Shown here: positions 29,869-38,669 of the stretch, piece after piece
Position numbering within the stretch: position 1 is the first letter of the stretch
Layout of the letters: every line of letters begins with the position of its first letter
IMG/VR virus record: IMGVR_UViG_3300047557_000923
Span: 1 to 47,115 of that record
Length of the DNA stretch: 47,115 nucleotides
Source of the DNA: a virus
Strand: one strand, 5' to 3'
Notes under the pieces: generated by a model
Told to the model about the DNA's origin: nothing
Seen by the model: only the letters and a program-made list of their open reading frames with translations
The model's database searches: none
Program-made: the position numbers and the translations under genes

Positions 29869-30080
29869 CCGTGACTGCCATCCACTTTGAGCCCGGCGAG
29901 TACATCGCCTGGTATTTCGGCCCGACTCAGTTCCGAGGCCATGTCCAGAAGATCTTGCGAGGAGGCGAGGAGGTCATCGTCATCTCGACGACTGGTGTCC
30001 GATGGAACCTGTTCCCGAGCCAGACCCAGATCCAGCATCTGCCCCCGACTGATCTCGACTGGATGCGAGCGATCCGATGA
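29865..30080 (+). CDS. Small hypothetical protein
   Basis: 71 residues, GTG start in a GTGA overlap. Strand-rich: FEPGEYIAWYFGPTQFRGHVQKILRGGEEVIVISTTGVRWNLFPSQTQIQHL; looks like a small SH3-type barrel. Not recognised. Confidence 0.6.
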   Translation: MTVTAIHFEPGEYIAWYFGPTQFRGHVQKILRGGEEVIVISTTGVRWNLFPSQTQIQHLPPTDLDWMRAIR

Positions 30081-30511
30081 TCCGACATGAGATGTACAGC
30101 CTCGACGAGGACGAGAGCCAGATCGTCGCTCACGAGATCATCCCTCAGATCGGCCTCGCCGAGCACGCCATCAAGACCTTCATGACAGACGCCTCACCAG
30201 AGGACATCGAGGATCTGCGACAGATCGTTGCCCAGGTGGATCGTCGCTATGACGACAAACAACTACACGCCAGTGACGAGAACATAGGCAGACACTACGG
30301 GACACCCTGGGCCAGCGACGTCATCGTCGATCTGCGACTGGTAGTCCACCTCGTCTACCTCGGAGCCCTCGACCAGTCCCGACCCCAGTACTGGGAAATG
30401 CTCGGAATGCCAGAGGCCGACGGTCTCGCTGAGATGCGTCGTCGCACCTGCGATCGCATCCTGCGCCTAGAGGCCAGCCTCGACGCCACACTCGGAGAGA
30501 CACACCGATGA
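30077..30511 (+). CDS. Hypothetical protein
   Basis: 144 residues, ATGA overlap. Helical, acidic (SLDEDESQIVAHEIIPQIGLAEHAIKTFM...). No motif recognised. Belongs to the operator-promoter copy 7 unit (29620-30666). Confidence 0.6.
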   Translation: MIRHEMYSLDEDESQIVAHEIIPQIGLAEHAIKTFMTDASPEDIEDLRQIVAQVDRRYDDKQLHASDENIGRHYGTPWASDVIVDLRLVVHLVYLGALDQSRPQYWEMLGMPEADGLAEMRRRTCDRILRLEASLDATLGETHR

Positions 30512-30666
30512 GCACCTACCCCTGCCCCGGTGACCCTCTCATGACCTGTACCGACGCAGGAGGCTCCTGGCTCCCGATCATCATCGGCGCTCTCGGCTTC
30601 GCCTGCTGGCTCGGCTACCGCTTCGGACGCTACGGAGGGAACCGACGCCGACGCATCGAGCGCTGA
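30508..30666 (+). CDS. Small membrane protein (52 residues)
   Basis: ATG 30508 in an ATGA overlap, TGA at 30664-30666. The product starts MSTYPCPGDPLMTC, then has one membrane segment (SWLPIIIGALGFACWLG, about residues 20-36) and a strongly basic tail (RYGGNRRRRIER). Outer tail short, cytoplasmic tail basic. A small holin-like or accessory membrane protein; function unknown. It is followed by a strong terminator. Confidence 0.65.
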   Translation: MSTYPCPGDPLMTCTDAGGSWLPIIIGALGFACWLGYRFGRYGGNRRRRIER

Positions 30667-30704
30667 ACTACACTGACACTGCCGGTCTGCCCCCGGCCTC
30701 CGAC

Positions 30705-30736
30705 GACCCCGGCTCGCCTCCGACCGAGCCGGGGTC
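30705..30736 (+). terminator. Strong hairpin terminator
   Basis: GACCCCGGCTCG (30705-30716) pairs perfectly with CGAGCCGGGGTC (30725-30736) around CCTCCGAC, followed by GTTTCAC. It ends the 29620-30666 unit before the capsid protease. Confidence 0.85.
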
Positions 30737-30780
30737 GTTTCACTATCCACGAGTCCCGACGCACACCACTCTCAGCGTTC

Positions 30781-30786
30781 TAGGAT
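30781..30786 (+). promoter_or_regulatory. -10-like TAGGAT before the protease gene
   Basis: TAGGAT, 6 bases, ATG 30793. It follows a terminator, so a promoter is expected here. Leaderless geometry. Confidence 0.5.
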
Positions 30787-30792
30787 GCCACC

Positions 30793-32772
30793 ATGCCGTT
30801 CGCTGGATACGACGACTTCGACGACTGCGTCCGAAGCAACCGAGAGATGGACGATCCACAGGCATACTGCGCCTGGCTCGAACGACGAGCCGGAGGTAAG
30901 AACTCGACCGAGGAGGCAGAGCCCGTGAAGATGAGGATCACCCCAGTCGCCGACATGGCGACCGTCAGCCGGTTCCAGGATGAGAACGGCGATGGGATCG
31001 ACGACATCACAGGCGAACCTGTCGGCGAGATCGCCGAGGAAATCGCTGAGGACATCGCCGAAGAATCGACCGGCAACGTCATCGAGACCGACGTCGCTGA
31101 CGGTGAGGACTTCCACGCTCTGCTCGTCATGGAGGGCGTCTGGACTGGCGACGGACGCTGGATCGAGGAGGGAGCGCTCGGCTGGCGTGAACTCCCACTG
31201 CCCCTCATGGCAACCGACCGCACCACCGAGGGCCATATGGACGCCCGACTCATCGGCTCCATCACCCGGATCGAACGAGACGGACGAGAGATCCACGGCT
31301 ACGGACGGTTCGTTGAGTCCGACGACGCTGAGATCATGCGCCTCCAGGACTTCGTTCGAGCCGGAGACCTGCGTGGCGTGTCCGTCGATCTGGACTCTGT
31401 CGAGTACGAGATCGTGGTCCCAGCCTCTGAGATGGCTCGTATGGTCGGCCCTCTGCCCGGTGACGAGATCAACCCGGACCCGGAGGAGACCGCCAACCCA
31501 GACGAGGACACCGATGAGACCGGCATGAAGCGTGACGAGAACGGAAACGGTCTGTTCGAGGTCGAGGACTACAAGATGCGAGTCACTGCCGCCCGGATCA
31601 TGGGTGCGACCGTCGTCCCGTTCCCAGCGTTCGAGGAAGCGTTCATCGAGAGCATGGCCGCCATGACCGCCGCCCTGATGGTGCGTCCCGAGGTGTCGGG
31701 CACGATCGAAACCTGGTCGAGCCTCGACGGGATCGACTTCCGGCCACCGCAGGGAGCCCGTGAGGAGGCCGAGCGTGGCCTCGCCTGGCGCACCGAATAT
31801 GGTCGTGGTGGCACTCCGGTCGGTATCGCCCGGGCCCGTGACATCGCTAACGGTAAGAACCTGAGCCCTGACACGATCTCCCGAATGACGTCGTTCTTCG
31901 CACGCCACGAGGGAAACAAGCAGGCCGAGGGATGGTCGCCCGGTGAGGATGGCTACCCGTCGAACGGTCGGATCGCCTGGGCTCTGTGGGGTGGCGATCC
32001 TGGTCGAGCATGGGCCGAGAAGGTCCGAGGGCAGATCGAGTCACGCCGACGTGAGGGCTCGATCACCGCATCAGCGCATCCGATCCAGGCTCCGGTCGTT
32101 CCTCCGATCTCCTGGTACTCGGATCCTGGCCTGTCAGCACCGACCCCGATGACGATCGACGACAACGGACGCATCTACGGTCACTTGGCTACCTGGGAGA
32201 CCTGCCATCGTGGGTTCACGGACTCGTGTGTCCGACCGCCGAAGTCGGCCAGTGCCTACACGCATTTCCTGACTGGTGAGATCGTCTGCGACGACGGGAC
32301 ACGAGTCGCTGTCGGTCAGATCACGATGGATACCGGCCACGCACCGCTCTACGCCCAGGGTCAGAAGGCCGCCGCTCACTACGACGACACAGGCCTCGTG
32401 GTCGCTGACATCACCTGTGGTGAGGACCGCTTCGGTATCTGGATGGCAGGATCGCTCCGCTCTGACATCGCACCCGAGAAGATCCGAGCCCTGATGGCGT
32501 CTGATGTTTCGGGTGACTGGCGCAGGATCGGCTCCGGCCTCGAACTGATCGCCATCCTCGCAGTGAACGTCCCCGGCTTCCACAAGGCTCGACCGCAGAT
32601 CCGAGAGGCCGAGGGCCTCGTCGCCGCTCTCGTCGCTACCCTCGGACCGGGAGAACCTCGCCGAGTGTCCACTGATCGTCGGGTCGTGGAACGGATCGCC
32701 GCATCGATCGGACGTACCGCAGATGACCGTCGAGCCGAACTACGCTCTCGTGTACACGCAGGAGGCAAATGA
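30793..32772 (+). CDS. Multidomain capsid maturation protease
   Basis: 659 residues from ATG 30793. Residues 1-35 (PFAGYDDFDDCVRSNREMDDPQAYCAWLE) are a small domain often at the start of phage prohead proteases. Residues ~110-290 (HMDARLIGSITRIERDGREIHGYGRF...DLRGVSVDLD...ITAARIMGATVVPFPAFEEAFIE) match the prohead protease fold (the His and Ser-type region is LRGVSVDL). Residues ~320-420 hold GLAWRTEYGRGGTPVGIARARDIANGKNLSPDTISRM...YPSNGRIAWALWGGD, a separate known phage module. The C-terminal ~180 residues (HLATWETCHRGFTDSCVRPPKSASAY..., ITMDTGHAPL) look like another maturation domain. It cleaves scaffold or capsid precursors during head assembly. Confidence 0.8.
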   Translation: MPFAGYDDFDDCVRSNREMDDPQAYCAWLERRAGGKNSTEEAEPVKMRITPVADMATVSRFQDENGDGIDDITGEPVGEIAEEIAEDIAEESTGNVIETDVADGEDFHALLVMEGVWTGDGRWIEEGALGWRELPLPLMATDRTTEGHMDARLIGSITRIERDGREIHGYGRFVESDDAEIMRLQDFVRAGDLRGVSVDLDSVEYEIVVPASEMARMVGPLPGDEINPDPEETANPDEDTDETGMKRDENGNGLFEVEDYKMRVTAARIMGATVVPFPAFEEAFIESMAAMTAALMVRPEVSGTIETWSSLDGIDFRPPQGAREEAERGLAWRTEYGRGGTPVGIARARDIANGKNLSPDTISRMTSFFARHEGNKQAEGWSPGEDGYPSNGRIAWALWGGDPGRAWAEKVRGQIESRRREGSITASAHPIQAPVVPPISWYSDPGLSAPTPMTIDDNGRIYGHLATWETCHRGFTDSCVRPPKSASAYTHFLTGEIVCDDGTRVAVGQITMDTGHAPLYAQGQKAAAHYDDTGLVVADITCGEDRFGIWMAGSLRSDIAPEKIRALMASDVSGDWRRIGSGLELIAILAVNVPGFHKARPQIREAEGLVAALVATLGPGEPRRVSTDRRVVERIAASIGRTADDRRAELRSRVHAGGK

Positions 32773-32773
32773 C

Positions 32774-32950
32774 ATGGGGTGTGGATGCCGAAAGAAGTCC
32801 TCGACGAACACTCGGGCCGCTGTCGAGGCAGGCTCACGAGTGGTGTATGAGGTCTACCTCAACGACAAGTCCACCGGACGTCACTTCACGTCCCTGATAA
32901 CCGCCCAGCAGTTCGCCACGAAAATAGGTGGCGAAGTCCGTGCCCTGTAG
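32774..32950 (+). CDS. Small MGCGC protein
   Basis: 58 residues from ATG 32774 with AGGAGG (32761-32766) upstream. Begins MGCGCRKKSS, a pattern seen in tiny phage proteins between protease and capsid genes. The rest is a helix-strand unit (VVYEVYLNDKSTGRHFTSLITAQQFATKIGGEVRAL). The Cys pair may bind metal. Function unknown; probably a head accessory. Confidence 0.6.
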   Translation: MGCGCRKKSSTNTRAAVEAGSRVVYEVYLNDKSTGRHFTSLITAQQFATKIGGEVRAL

Positions 32951-32962
32951 CACGGAACCTGT

Positions 32963-33002
32963 TACTATCCGATCTAAGCCTCAGTGCGCCTAGCGCCTGA
33001 GG
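32963..33002 (+). promoter_or_regulatory. Promoter and 5' hairpin of the major capsid gene
   Basis: TACTAT (32963-32968) is a good -10. Just after the expected start of transcription, CCTCAG-T-GCGC-CTA-GCGC-CTGAGG (32979-33002) forms a two-part hairpin. AAGGAG (33051-33056) then precedes ATG 33064. A 5' hairpin would stabilise this abundant mRNA. Confidence 0.5.
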
Positions 33003-33063
33003 TGCGAAGTCCGGGCCACGCTCGGTCGCATCACTAGCCCACTCTTACCCAAGGAGTCCCGTG

Positions 33064-34689
33064 ATGGAGACCGTAGTCCCCGAAGATCTGACCGTCCTGA
33101 GCGACGAAGAACTCGCCACGCTCGCCACTGCTCTCGAAGCAGAGTTCGATGCTCTGTACGACGCAGGCTCAACCGATCTCGCAACCCTGACCGCTATCGC
33201 AGATGCGATCGAGCAGGCTCGCACCGAGACCGTCGCCCGTGAAGAGCGTGCGATCCAGACCGCCCAGGCGATCGCACAACTCGCCGAGCGCATCCACCCC
33301 GTCGCCGAGGAGACCGTCGAGGTCGAGGCGAGCGCCGAGGAACCCGAGGAGACCGACGAGGTCGCCGAAGAAGCAGAACCCACCGCCGACGCCGACGAGG
33401 TCGAGGCCAACACCGAGGAGCGTGAACTGGTGACCGCATCAGCACCGAACCCGAAGGCTCTTTCCGCTCGTGCGGTGAAGGCCCGTACCCACACACCCGA
33501 GGCTCCGAAGGCCGGACCCGAGGTCGTCATCACTGCCGCCGCCGACATCCCTGGTGTCGCTGGTGGAGCGAACCTCGACACGATGGCCCTCGCTAACGCT
33601 CTCCATGCGAAGGCTCGCACGCTATCGAACGGCTCGGGCATGATCCCGGTCGCTTCGATCAACCTGCCGATCCCTGCCGAGAACAAGGTCGGTGTGGACA
33701 TGGCGTACAACATGGAAGTGATCGAGCGAGTCACCGCTCCCGAGGCGCTCACCGCCTCCGGCTGGTGCGCTCCGTCGCAGACCCTGTACGACCTGTTCGG
33801 CATCGACGCTGGCGATGGCCTGCTCGACCTGCCGACCGTTCAGGTGACCCGTGGCGGTCTGAAAGTGCCGGGCTTCCTCGGCTACGGAGACGCCGCCGAT
33901 GGCCTGTGGACTTGGACCGAGGAGGACAACGACAACGCACACTCGGCTGAGCCGACCGCCTCGAAGCCCTGCCTCTACATCCCCTGCCCCGACTTCAACG
34001 ACTACCGCTTGGTGGCCGAGGGTCTGTGTATCACCGCTGGCAACCTGACCGACCGTGCGTTCCCCGAACTCACCCGTCGCTTCGTCGCCCTGGCGATCAA
34101 CAGCCACCTCCACCGTCTCTCGGCGGCGATGATCGCTGACATCTCGGGCTCCGCTACTGGCGTCACGATGGGCGCTGTGGACACCTCAGCCGCTGGCTCG
34201 ATCCTCAATGCGATCGATCTCCAGGTCGAGGACTACCGCTCGCAGTACCGCATGAGCGTCTCGGCGATCCTCGAAGCCGTATTCCCGTTGTGGACGAAGG
34301 CTCTCATCCGAGCCGACCTCGCCATGCGCCACGGTGTCATGCTCACCAACGTCACCGACGAGATGGTCGATGAGCACTTCCGGGCCCGTAAGGTCCGGGC
34401 CCAGTTCGTCCACGACTACCAGCCGCTCTACTCGGTGGCCGCCAAGACGACCTGGCCGACCAGCCTCGACTTCCTGCTCTACCCGGCAGGTGGCTACATC
34501 AAGGGCGACGGTGGCGTGATCGACCTCGGTGTCGTGCGTGACTCGGTGCTCAACGCCACCAACGACTACACCGCCGCCTGGACGGAGCAGTTGTACCTCG
34601 TCGCACAGTTGGGCCCGAACGCCCGTGAAGTGACGATCAACTACGCAGTGGACGGTGTCACCGCCTGCTGTCCGACCCCGGCTTCCTGA
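33064..34689 (+). CDS. Major capsid protein with N-terminal scaffold-like region
   Basis: 541 residues from ATG 33064 (GTG 33061 is also possible). Residues 1-130 are helical and very acidic (LSDEELATLATALEAEFDALYD; then Glu/Ala-rich EVAEEAEPTADADEVEAN), like a delta/scaffold domain removed by the protease. Residues ~150-541 form the HK97-type capsid body (...GSGMIPVASINLPIP... EDNDNAHSAEPTASKPCLYIPCPDFNDYRLVAEGLCITAGNLTDRAFPEL... LRADLAMRHGVM...). The HK97 fold and the position after the maturation protease make it the coat protein. It has its own promoter and hairpin leader. Confidence 0.85.
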   Translation: METVVPEDLTVLSDEELATLATALEAEFDALYDAGSTDLATLTAIADAIEQARTETVAREERAIQTAQAIAQLAERIHPVAEETVEVEASAEEPEETDEVAEEAEPTADADEVEANTEERELVTASAPNPKALSARAVKARTHTPEAPKAGPEVVITAAADIPGVAGGANLDTMALANALHAKARTLSNGSGMIPVASINLPIPAENKVGVDMAYNMEVIERVTAPEALTASGWCAPSQTLYDLFGIDAGDGLLDLPTVQVTRGGLKVPGFLGYGDAADGLWTWTEEDNDNAHSAEPTASKPCLYIPCPDFNDYRLVAEGLCITAGNLTDRAFPELTRRFVALAINSHLHRLSAAMIADISGSATGVTMGAVDTSAAGSILNAIDLQVEDYRSQYRMSVSAILEAVFPLWTKALIRADLAMRHGVMLTNVTDEMVDEHFRARKVRAQFVHDYQPLYSVAAKTTWPTSLDFLLYPAGGYIKGDGGVIDLGVVRDSVLNATNDYTAAWTEQLYLVAQLGPNAREVTINYAVDGVTACCPTPAS

Positions 34690-34729
34690 GCCGAACAGAC
34701 GAGACGACCGAGACCGATAGGAGGATGAC

Positions 34730-35548
34730 ATGGGAGCGTATCTAGACACCTACCATCTGGTGACTGCGCCGCCTGCCGTCCCCTATCGGTTCGGTCTGTT
34801 CTCGGTGGTCGAGCCACGCACAGCGGCGATCGAGGGCGTCACGATCGACGAGCACTGGCGTCTCGGTGTCCAGTGGCAGTCGCAGTCCTGTGGCGAGATC
34901 AAGGAGACGACGGGTCCGTGTATCGACCCGGAGATCTCTCCGCTCACCCCGGACGGGCAACTCTGCTCGATCCTGGAGTACGACCCGTTCACGCTGTACG
35001 CCTACAACGACGACGCTGTGCCCGGACATACCCTCGCCGAGCATGAGGCGAATGCGATCGCACGCCTCACGAAAGGTGAGCAGTTCGGAGCCGAACGGCA
35101 TCTCTGGGCGGCGATCACGACCGCCGCTGGAGCCGCTACAGACGCAACCGCACACCCGATCTATGTCGGTCTCGGTGTCGCCGAACAGGCGATCTCAGAA
35201 ACCTATGAGGCTCAGGGTGTCCTTCACATGGACCGCCTTACTGCTATGGCCTGCGCTCCGTACCTGAAGGTCGAGGGAGGTCGCATGATGACCGTCCTCG
35301 GCACTCCGGTCGTTGTCGGTGCTGGCTACCGATCTGAGGAGGTCACTCCTTCCTCGACGGGAACCATCCTGGCGACGGGACCGCTCGTCATGTATCGAGG
35401 CGACATCGACACACGAGAGAACGCTGTGAACAAGGCGATCAACAGCGTGTCGATTATCGCTCAACGGGACTATGTCATCGGCTGGGACTGCTCAGCCCTG
35501 GCGGTCTCGGTGAGTCTCTGTAACGTCTGCTCGCCTTCGGTGGGCTGA
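34730..35548 (+). CDS. Virion structural protein after the capsid gene
   Basis: 272 residues, with ATAGGAGG (34718-34725) before ATG 34730. Contains several Cys (CGEIKETTGPC, CSILEY; end ...SLCNVCSPSVG) and an alpha/beta layout with HLWAAITTAAGAATDATAHP (about 125-145). A protein of this size often follows the capsid gene in actinophages and is found in virions, but I do not recognise a family. Could be a capsid decoration, minor capsid or head-completion protein. Confidence 0.6.
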   Translation: MGAYLDTYHLVTAPPAVPYRFGLFSVVEPRTAAIEGVTIDEHWRLGVQWQSQSCGEIKETTGPCIDPEISPLTPDGQLCSILEYDPFTLYAYNDDAVPGHTLAEHEANAIARLTKGEQFGAERHLWAAITTAAGAATDATAHPIYVGLGVAEQAISETYEAQGVLHMDRLTAMACAPYLKVEGGRMMTVLGTPVVVGAGYRSEEVTPSSTGTILATGPLVMYRGDIDTRENAVNKAINSVSIIAQRDYVIGWDCSALAVSVSLCNVCSPSVG

Positions 35549-35580
35549 CCGAAACGACCGAACCCGAGGAGGTTCTCATC

Positions 35581-36234
35581 ATGGCAACATCCATCCTGAA
35601 GTCGATCAAGGGCAAGGTCGTCCGGCTCACCCGTCTCGACGACTGTGGCGATCCGGTCGTCGGCTCCTGCTCGACGCTCGTCTCGGAGTGTTTCGTCTCG
35701 GTCACGTTGTCGGCTGAGATCGAAGCCGGTGACGAGTATCTCCAGAAGTCGGCATGGGGCGACCTCTGTATCAACGACAAGGATCCGGACATCATCAAGT
35801 GGGTGAACGTCTCGATCAACTTCGCTGAGATCAACCCGGACGCTCTCGACATCCTCACTGGCGCTGACCCGATCGTCTCGGGTGGTAACACGATCGGTGC
35901 GGCCTGGGCTCCGGTGGCGAACGACACCGCCTTCTCGCTCGAAGTGTGGACCAAGTTCACGGGCGAGCCGTGTACCGGCACTCCGGACTGGGGCTACTTC
36001 GTCGTCCCGTTCATCCGTAACGGTCGCATCGACGGTGACCTCACCATCGAGAACGGTGTCATGACGATCGGTGTCGTCGGCCAGGGCTTCGCCGCGACTA
36101 ACTGGGGCGCATCGCCCTACACGCCGAACCCGTTCATCGAGACCTTCCCGACCGGGAACATCTTCGGCATGGTCGTCACCGACGTTCAGCCTCCGACCGA
36201 CACCGCCGGTTGTATCCCCTACACCGGATCCTGA
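35581..36234 (+). CDS. Putative major tail protein
   Basis: 217 residues. Beta-rich with ILKSIKGKVVRLTRLDDCG (about 5-23), INPDALDILTGADPIV (about 82-97) and a repeated strand-turn pattern (FFVVPFIRNGRIDGDLTIENGVMTIGVVGQGF), the style of tube-forming tail proteins. The motif around ALDILTG with a preceding strand is frequent in actinophage major tail proteins. The position between capsid and connectors is unusual but occurs. Possibly Ig-like domain at the end is lacking. Confidence 0.6.
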   Translation: MATSILKSIKGKVVRLTRLDDCGDPVVGSCSTLVSECFVSVTLSAEIEAGDEYLQKSAWGDLCINDKDPDIIKWVNVSINFAEINPDALDILTGADPIVSGGNTIGAAWAPVANDTAFSLEVWTKFTGEPCTGTPDWGYFVVPFIRNGRIDGDLTIENGVMTIGVVGQGFAATNWGASPYTPNPFIETFPTGNIFGMVVTDVQPPTDTAGCIPYTGS

Positions 36235-36245
36235 TCTCTCACACG

Positions 36246-36509
36246 ATGAGAAACTTCCTCGCTCGCCTGTTCAGGCGAACGGTGGCCGCTCCGCAGGCCG
36301 AGGTCTCGCCTCCCCCCGAGCCTCGGCCTGCGTCGGGCATCGAAGAACTCTTAGAGGACGTCGCCGCTCGTGTCGTCGCTCAATTCGATCCGAAACTCCA
36401 CACGGTCGCCGAAGTGAAGGCGTATCTCGCTCAGCATCCTGAGGATCGTGCGAGAGTCATGCGAGCCGAACGGCGAGGTAGAGCCCGTCGAGGCATTCTC
36501 GGCCAGTAG
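36246..36509 (+). CDS. Small hypothetical protein
   Basis: 87 residues from ATG 36246. Basic start (MRNFLARLFRR), Pro-rich linker, then helices (GIEELLEDVAARVVAQFD, VAEVKAYLAQHPEDRARVMRAERRGR). May be a small head or tail accessory protein. Stop 36507-36509 forms part of the next -10-like box. Confidence 0.5.
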   Translation: MRNFLARLFRRTVAAPQAEVSPPPEPRPASGIEELLEDVAARVVAQFDPKLHTVAEVKAYLAQHPEDRARVMRAERRGRARRGILGQ

Positions 36510-36512
36510 CGT
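36507..36512 (+). promoter_or_regulatory. -10-like TAGCGT before the glycosyltransferase
   Basis: TAGCGT, which includes the stop of the previous gene, then 6 bases and ATG 36519. No ribosome binding site. Confidence 0.35.
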
Positions 36513-36518
36513 CGAGAC

Positions 36519-37958
36519 ATGACTCTGCTCGTACCCCGAACCTTTCATCGGATCTGGCTCGGCTCCCGAATCCCAGCCGAGTTCGCCTCGTTCGGCCAGT
36601 CCTGGCTGGATCTGAACCCAGGGTGGGAGATGCGTCTCTGGACCGAGGACACGCTCCCTCCGCTCCGTAATCAGGATCTGTATGACCGGGCCCCGGAGAT
36701 CGTCCCGTCCCGTCTCGTGTGGCGTTTCCGATCCAACCTGGCCCGATATGAGATCCTTCATCAGTACGGAGGCGTCTACCTCGACACTGACTTCGAGGCG
36801 CTCAAACCGATCGAGCCATACATCGGTGGCCTGGATCTATTCGCCGCTGAGGAAAGACCCGGTCTGATCGCTAACGGCTTTATCGGGGCCCGAGCCGGAC
36901 ATCCCTTCCTGGACGCTCTCATCATGGGAGCCAAGCGTTCGGTAGCGGAACGGCCTGGCTATCCGTCGTGGCGCACAACTGGGCCAGAGTATCTGACCAG
37001 GGTCGCACGAGAGCGTCCGGGACAGATGTCCCTCATCCCGACTCGTCTGGTGTACCCGTACCATCACACAGATCTCGGACGTGACGGCTCGTCAGGCGAC
37101 ATCGATCCTGACGCCTTCGCTCATCATGTCTGGGCGTCTCGACGTAAGAGTGTGTCGGTCATCATCCCGTGGAGGCCCGGATGCCCTCATCGTGAAGCGA
37201 GTCGAGACTGGCTCGTAAGCAAGATCGAGACAGATCATCCGGACTGGCAGATCGTCGAGACAGATCATCCGGGCGACGACTGGTCGAAGGCTGAGGCGAT
37301 CATCCTCGGGATCGAACGATCCTACGGTGACGTGATCGTCGTCCATGACGCCGACGTCTGGTCTGACGGGACGATGGAAGCGATCCAGATGGTCCGACAG
37401 GGACAGCCGTGGGCGATGCCTCATCAGAGGGTCATCCGACTCGATGAGCGTGCGTCGATAGCCTGGCGTGACGGATCACGAGGAACGATGGTGGTCCGGA
37501 ACACAGCCGAACGCCCGTATCAGGGTGTGCTCGGTGGAGGGATCGTCGTCCTTCCACGCTCAACTGCTGAGATGTATCCACCCGACCGGCGGTTCCGTGG
37601 CTGGGGTGGCGAGGACGAGTCGTGGGCGTTCATGCTGGAGACACTGGTCGGCCCTGTGTGGCGTGGCCGACATGACCTCATCCACCTATGGCATCCTCCG
37701 CAGGCTCGACGCACCCGATCGCACGGCTCGCAGGCGAACACTGATCTCGCCGCCCAGTACAGGGCCGCCCGAGGGAATGTCGAGGTGATGCTTCGAGTCA
37801 TGGCTGGTGAGGACATCGCAGTCCGAGCGATCTTCCGACACGAACGCACGGGACGACAGATCGAAACTGAGGTCGGCTCAAACCAGTTTCACCAGTTGTG
37901 TACCGACCCGAGATGGAAGATCTCGATCCCTCCTCTGAGGCAACGACGCTCGGTGTAG
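36519..37958 (+). CDS. Two-domain glycosyltransferase (GT32-like plus GT7/GT2-like)
   Basis: 479 residues. Residues 1-190 form a sugar-transferring DXD domain (GT32/Och1-like): IPRTFHRIWLGSRIP-type start, RFRSNLARYEILHQYGGVYLDTD (DTD at 89-91), then EERPGLIANGFIGARAGHPF. Residues ~210-440 are a second transferase: SVSVIIPWRPGCPHREASR, VVHDADVW (D-A-D, about 272-278), PYQGVLGGGIVVLP and the RGWGGEDESWAF motif (about 364-375) typical of galactosyltransferase-type C-termini. The two could add successive sugars. It lies in the structural operon, upstream of the collagen-like fibre. The substrate is not known; virion protein glycosylation is the natural guess. Confidence 0.82.
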   Translation: MTLLVPRTFHRIWLGSRIPAEFASFGQSWLDLNPGWEMRLWTEDTLPPLRNQDLYDRAPEIVPSRLVWRFRSNLARYEILHQYGGVYLDTDFEALKPIEPYIGGLDLFAAEERPGLIANGFIGARAGHPFLDALIMGAKRSVAERPGYPSWRTTGPEYLTRVARERPGQMSLIPTRLVYPYHHTDLGRDGSSGDIDPDAFAHHVWASRRKSVSVIIPWRPGCPHREASRDWLVSKIETDHPDWQIVETDHPGDDWSKAEAIILGIERSYGDVIVVHDADVWSDGTMEAIQMVRQGQPWAMPHQRVIRLDERASIAWRDGSRGTMVVRNTAERPYQGVLGGGIVVLPRSTAEMYPPDRRFRGWGGEDESWAFMLETLVGPVWRGRHDLIHLWHPPQARRTRSHGSQANTDLAAQYRAARGNVEVMLRVMAGEDIAVRAIFRHERTGRQIETEVGSNQFHQLCTDPRWKISIPPLRQRRSV

Positions 37959-37961
37959 GAT
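37956..37961 (+). promoter_or_regulatory. -10-like TAGGAT before the connector gene
   Basis: TAGGAT, 6 bases, ATG 37968. Identical box and spacing to that before the protease gene (30781). Confidence 0.45.
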
Positions 37962-37967
37962 CCGGAC

Positions 37968-38669
37968 ATGACTGCCTGCGACGACTGGCCGATCCGTTAT
38001 CCATGCGACGTATCTGAGGTCGATCCGGCTCTGCTCGGCATCGTCCGAGACTCCGCTCAGACGATCCTCTGGTCACTCTCAGGTCGCCGATACGGTCTCT
38101 GCTCGACGACCGAGTCGTATCGGACACCATGTAACGATCCGTGCTATCAGGGCATCCTGTTCGATATGCCACCGGGCGTCCAGTGGGATCTGGGGATCCG
38201 GTATCGCCATCCATGTTGTCGGATCCAACTCCATTCGCTACCTGTGCGTGCGATCGTCGAGGTCACGGTCGAGGGCGAGATCCTCGATCCGTCCGAGTAT
38301 GCCCTGGAGCGTGACATCCTGTGGCGCAACGGAGAGTGCTGGCCGTGCGACTCTGGATGCGATGAGCCACCTGTCGTTGTCGAGTATCTGTATGGGATCG
38401 ATGTGCCACCGCTCGGCGAACTGGCGATGGGAGAACTGGCCTGCGAACTGTTGGCCGGTCTGACCGGAGCCGACTGTCGTCTCCCATCGAATGCGGTCGC
38501 AGTCACCCGGCAGGGTGTCACGATCGACCTCGGAGACGTTCGCACCCTATTCGAGATGGGACGGATCGGCCTGCCGATCTCTGACGCCTTCCTCAGATCG
38601 GTGAACCCGAACCATCTCCAGTCACGGTCGATGGTCTACTCACCTGATCTGGCGAGGCGTGTCCGATGA
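37968..38669 (+). CDS. Head-tail adaptor (connector) protein
   Basis: 233 residues. Starts MTACDDWPIRYPCDVSEVDPALLGIVRDSAQTILWSLSGRRYGLC, like head-tail adaptors of actinophages, then RHPCCRIQLHSLPVRAIVEVTVEGEILDPSEY and helices towards the end (ELAMGELACELLAGLTG...). Many cysteines (14 or so). It docks on the portal. Position among connector genes and the early helix-rich core support the call. Confidence 0.7.
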   Translation: MTACDDWPIRYPCDVSEVDPALLGIVRDSAQTILWSLSGRRYGLCSTTESYRTPCNDPCYQGILFDMPPGVQWDLGIRYRHPCCRIQLHSLPVRAIVEVTVEGEILDPSEYALERDILWRNGECWPCDSGCDEPPVVVEYLYGIDVPPLGELAMGELACELLAGLTGADCRLPSNAVAVTRQGVTIDLGDVRTLFEMGRIGLPISDAFLRSVNPNHLQSRSMVYSPDLARRVR

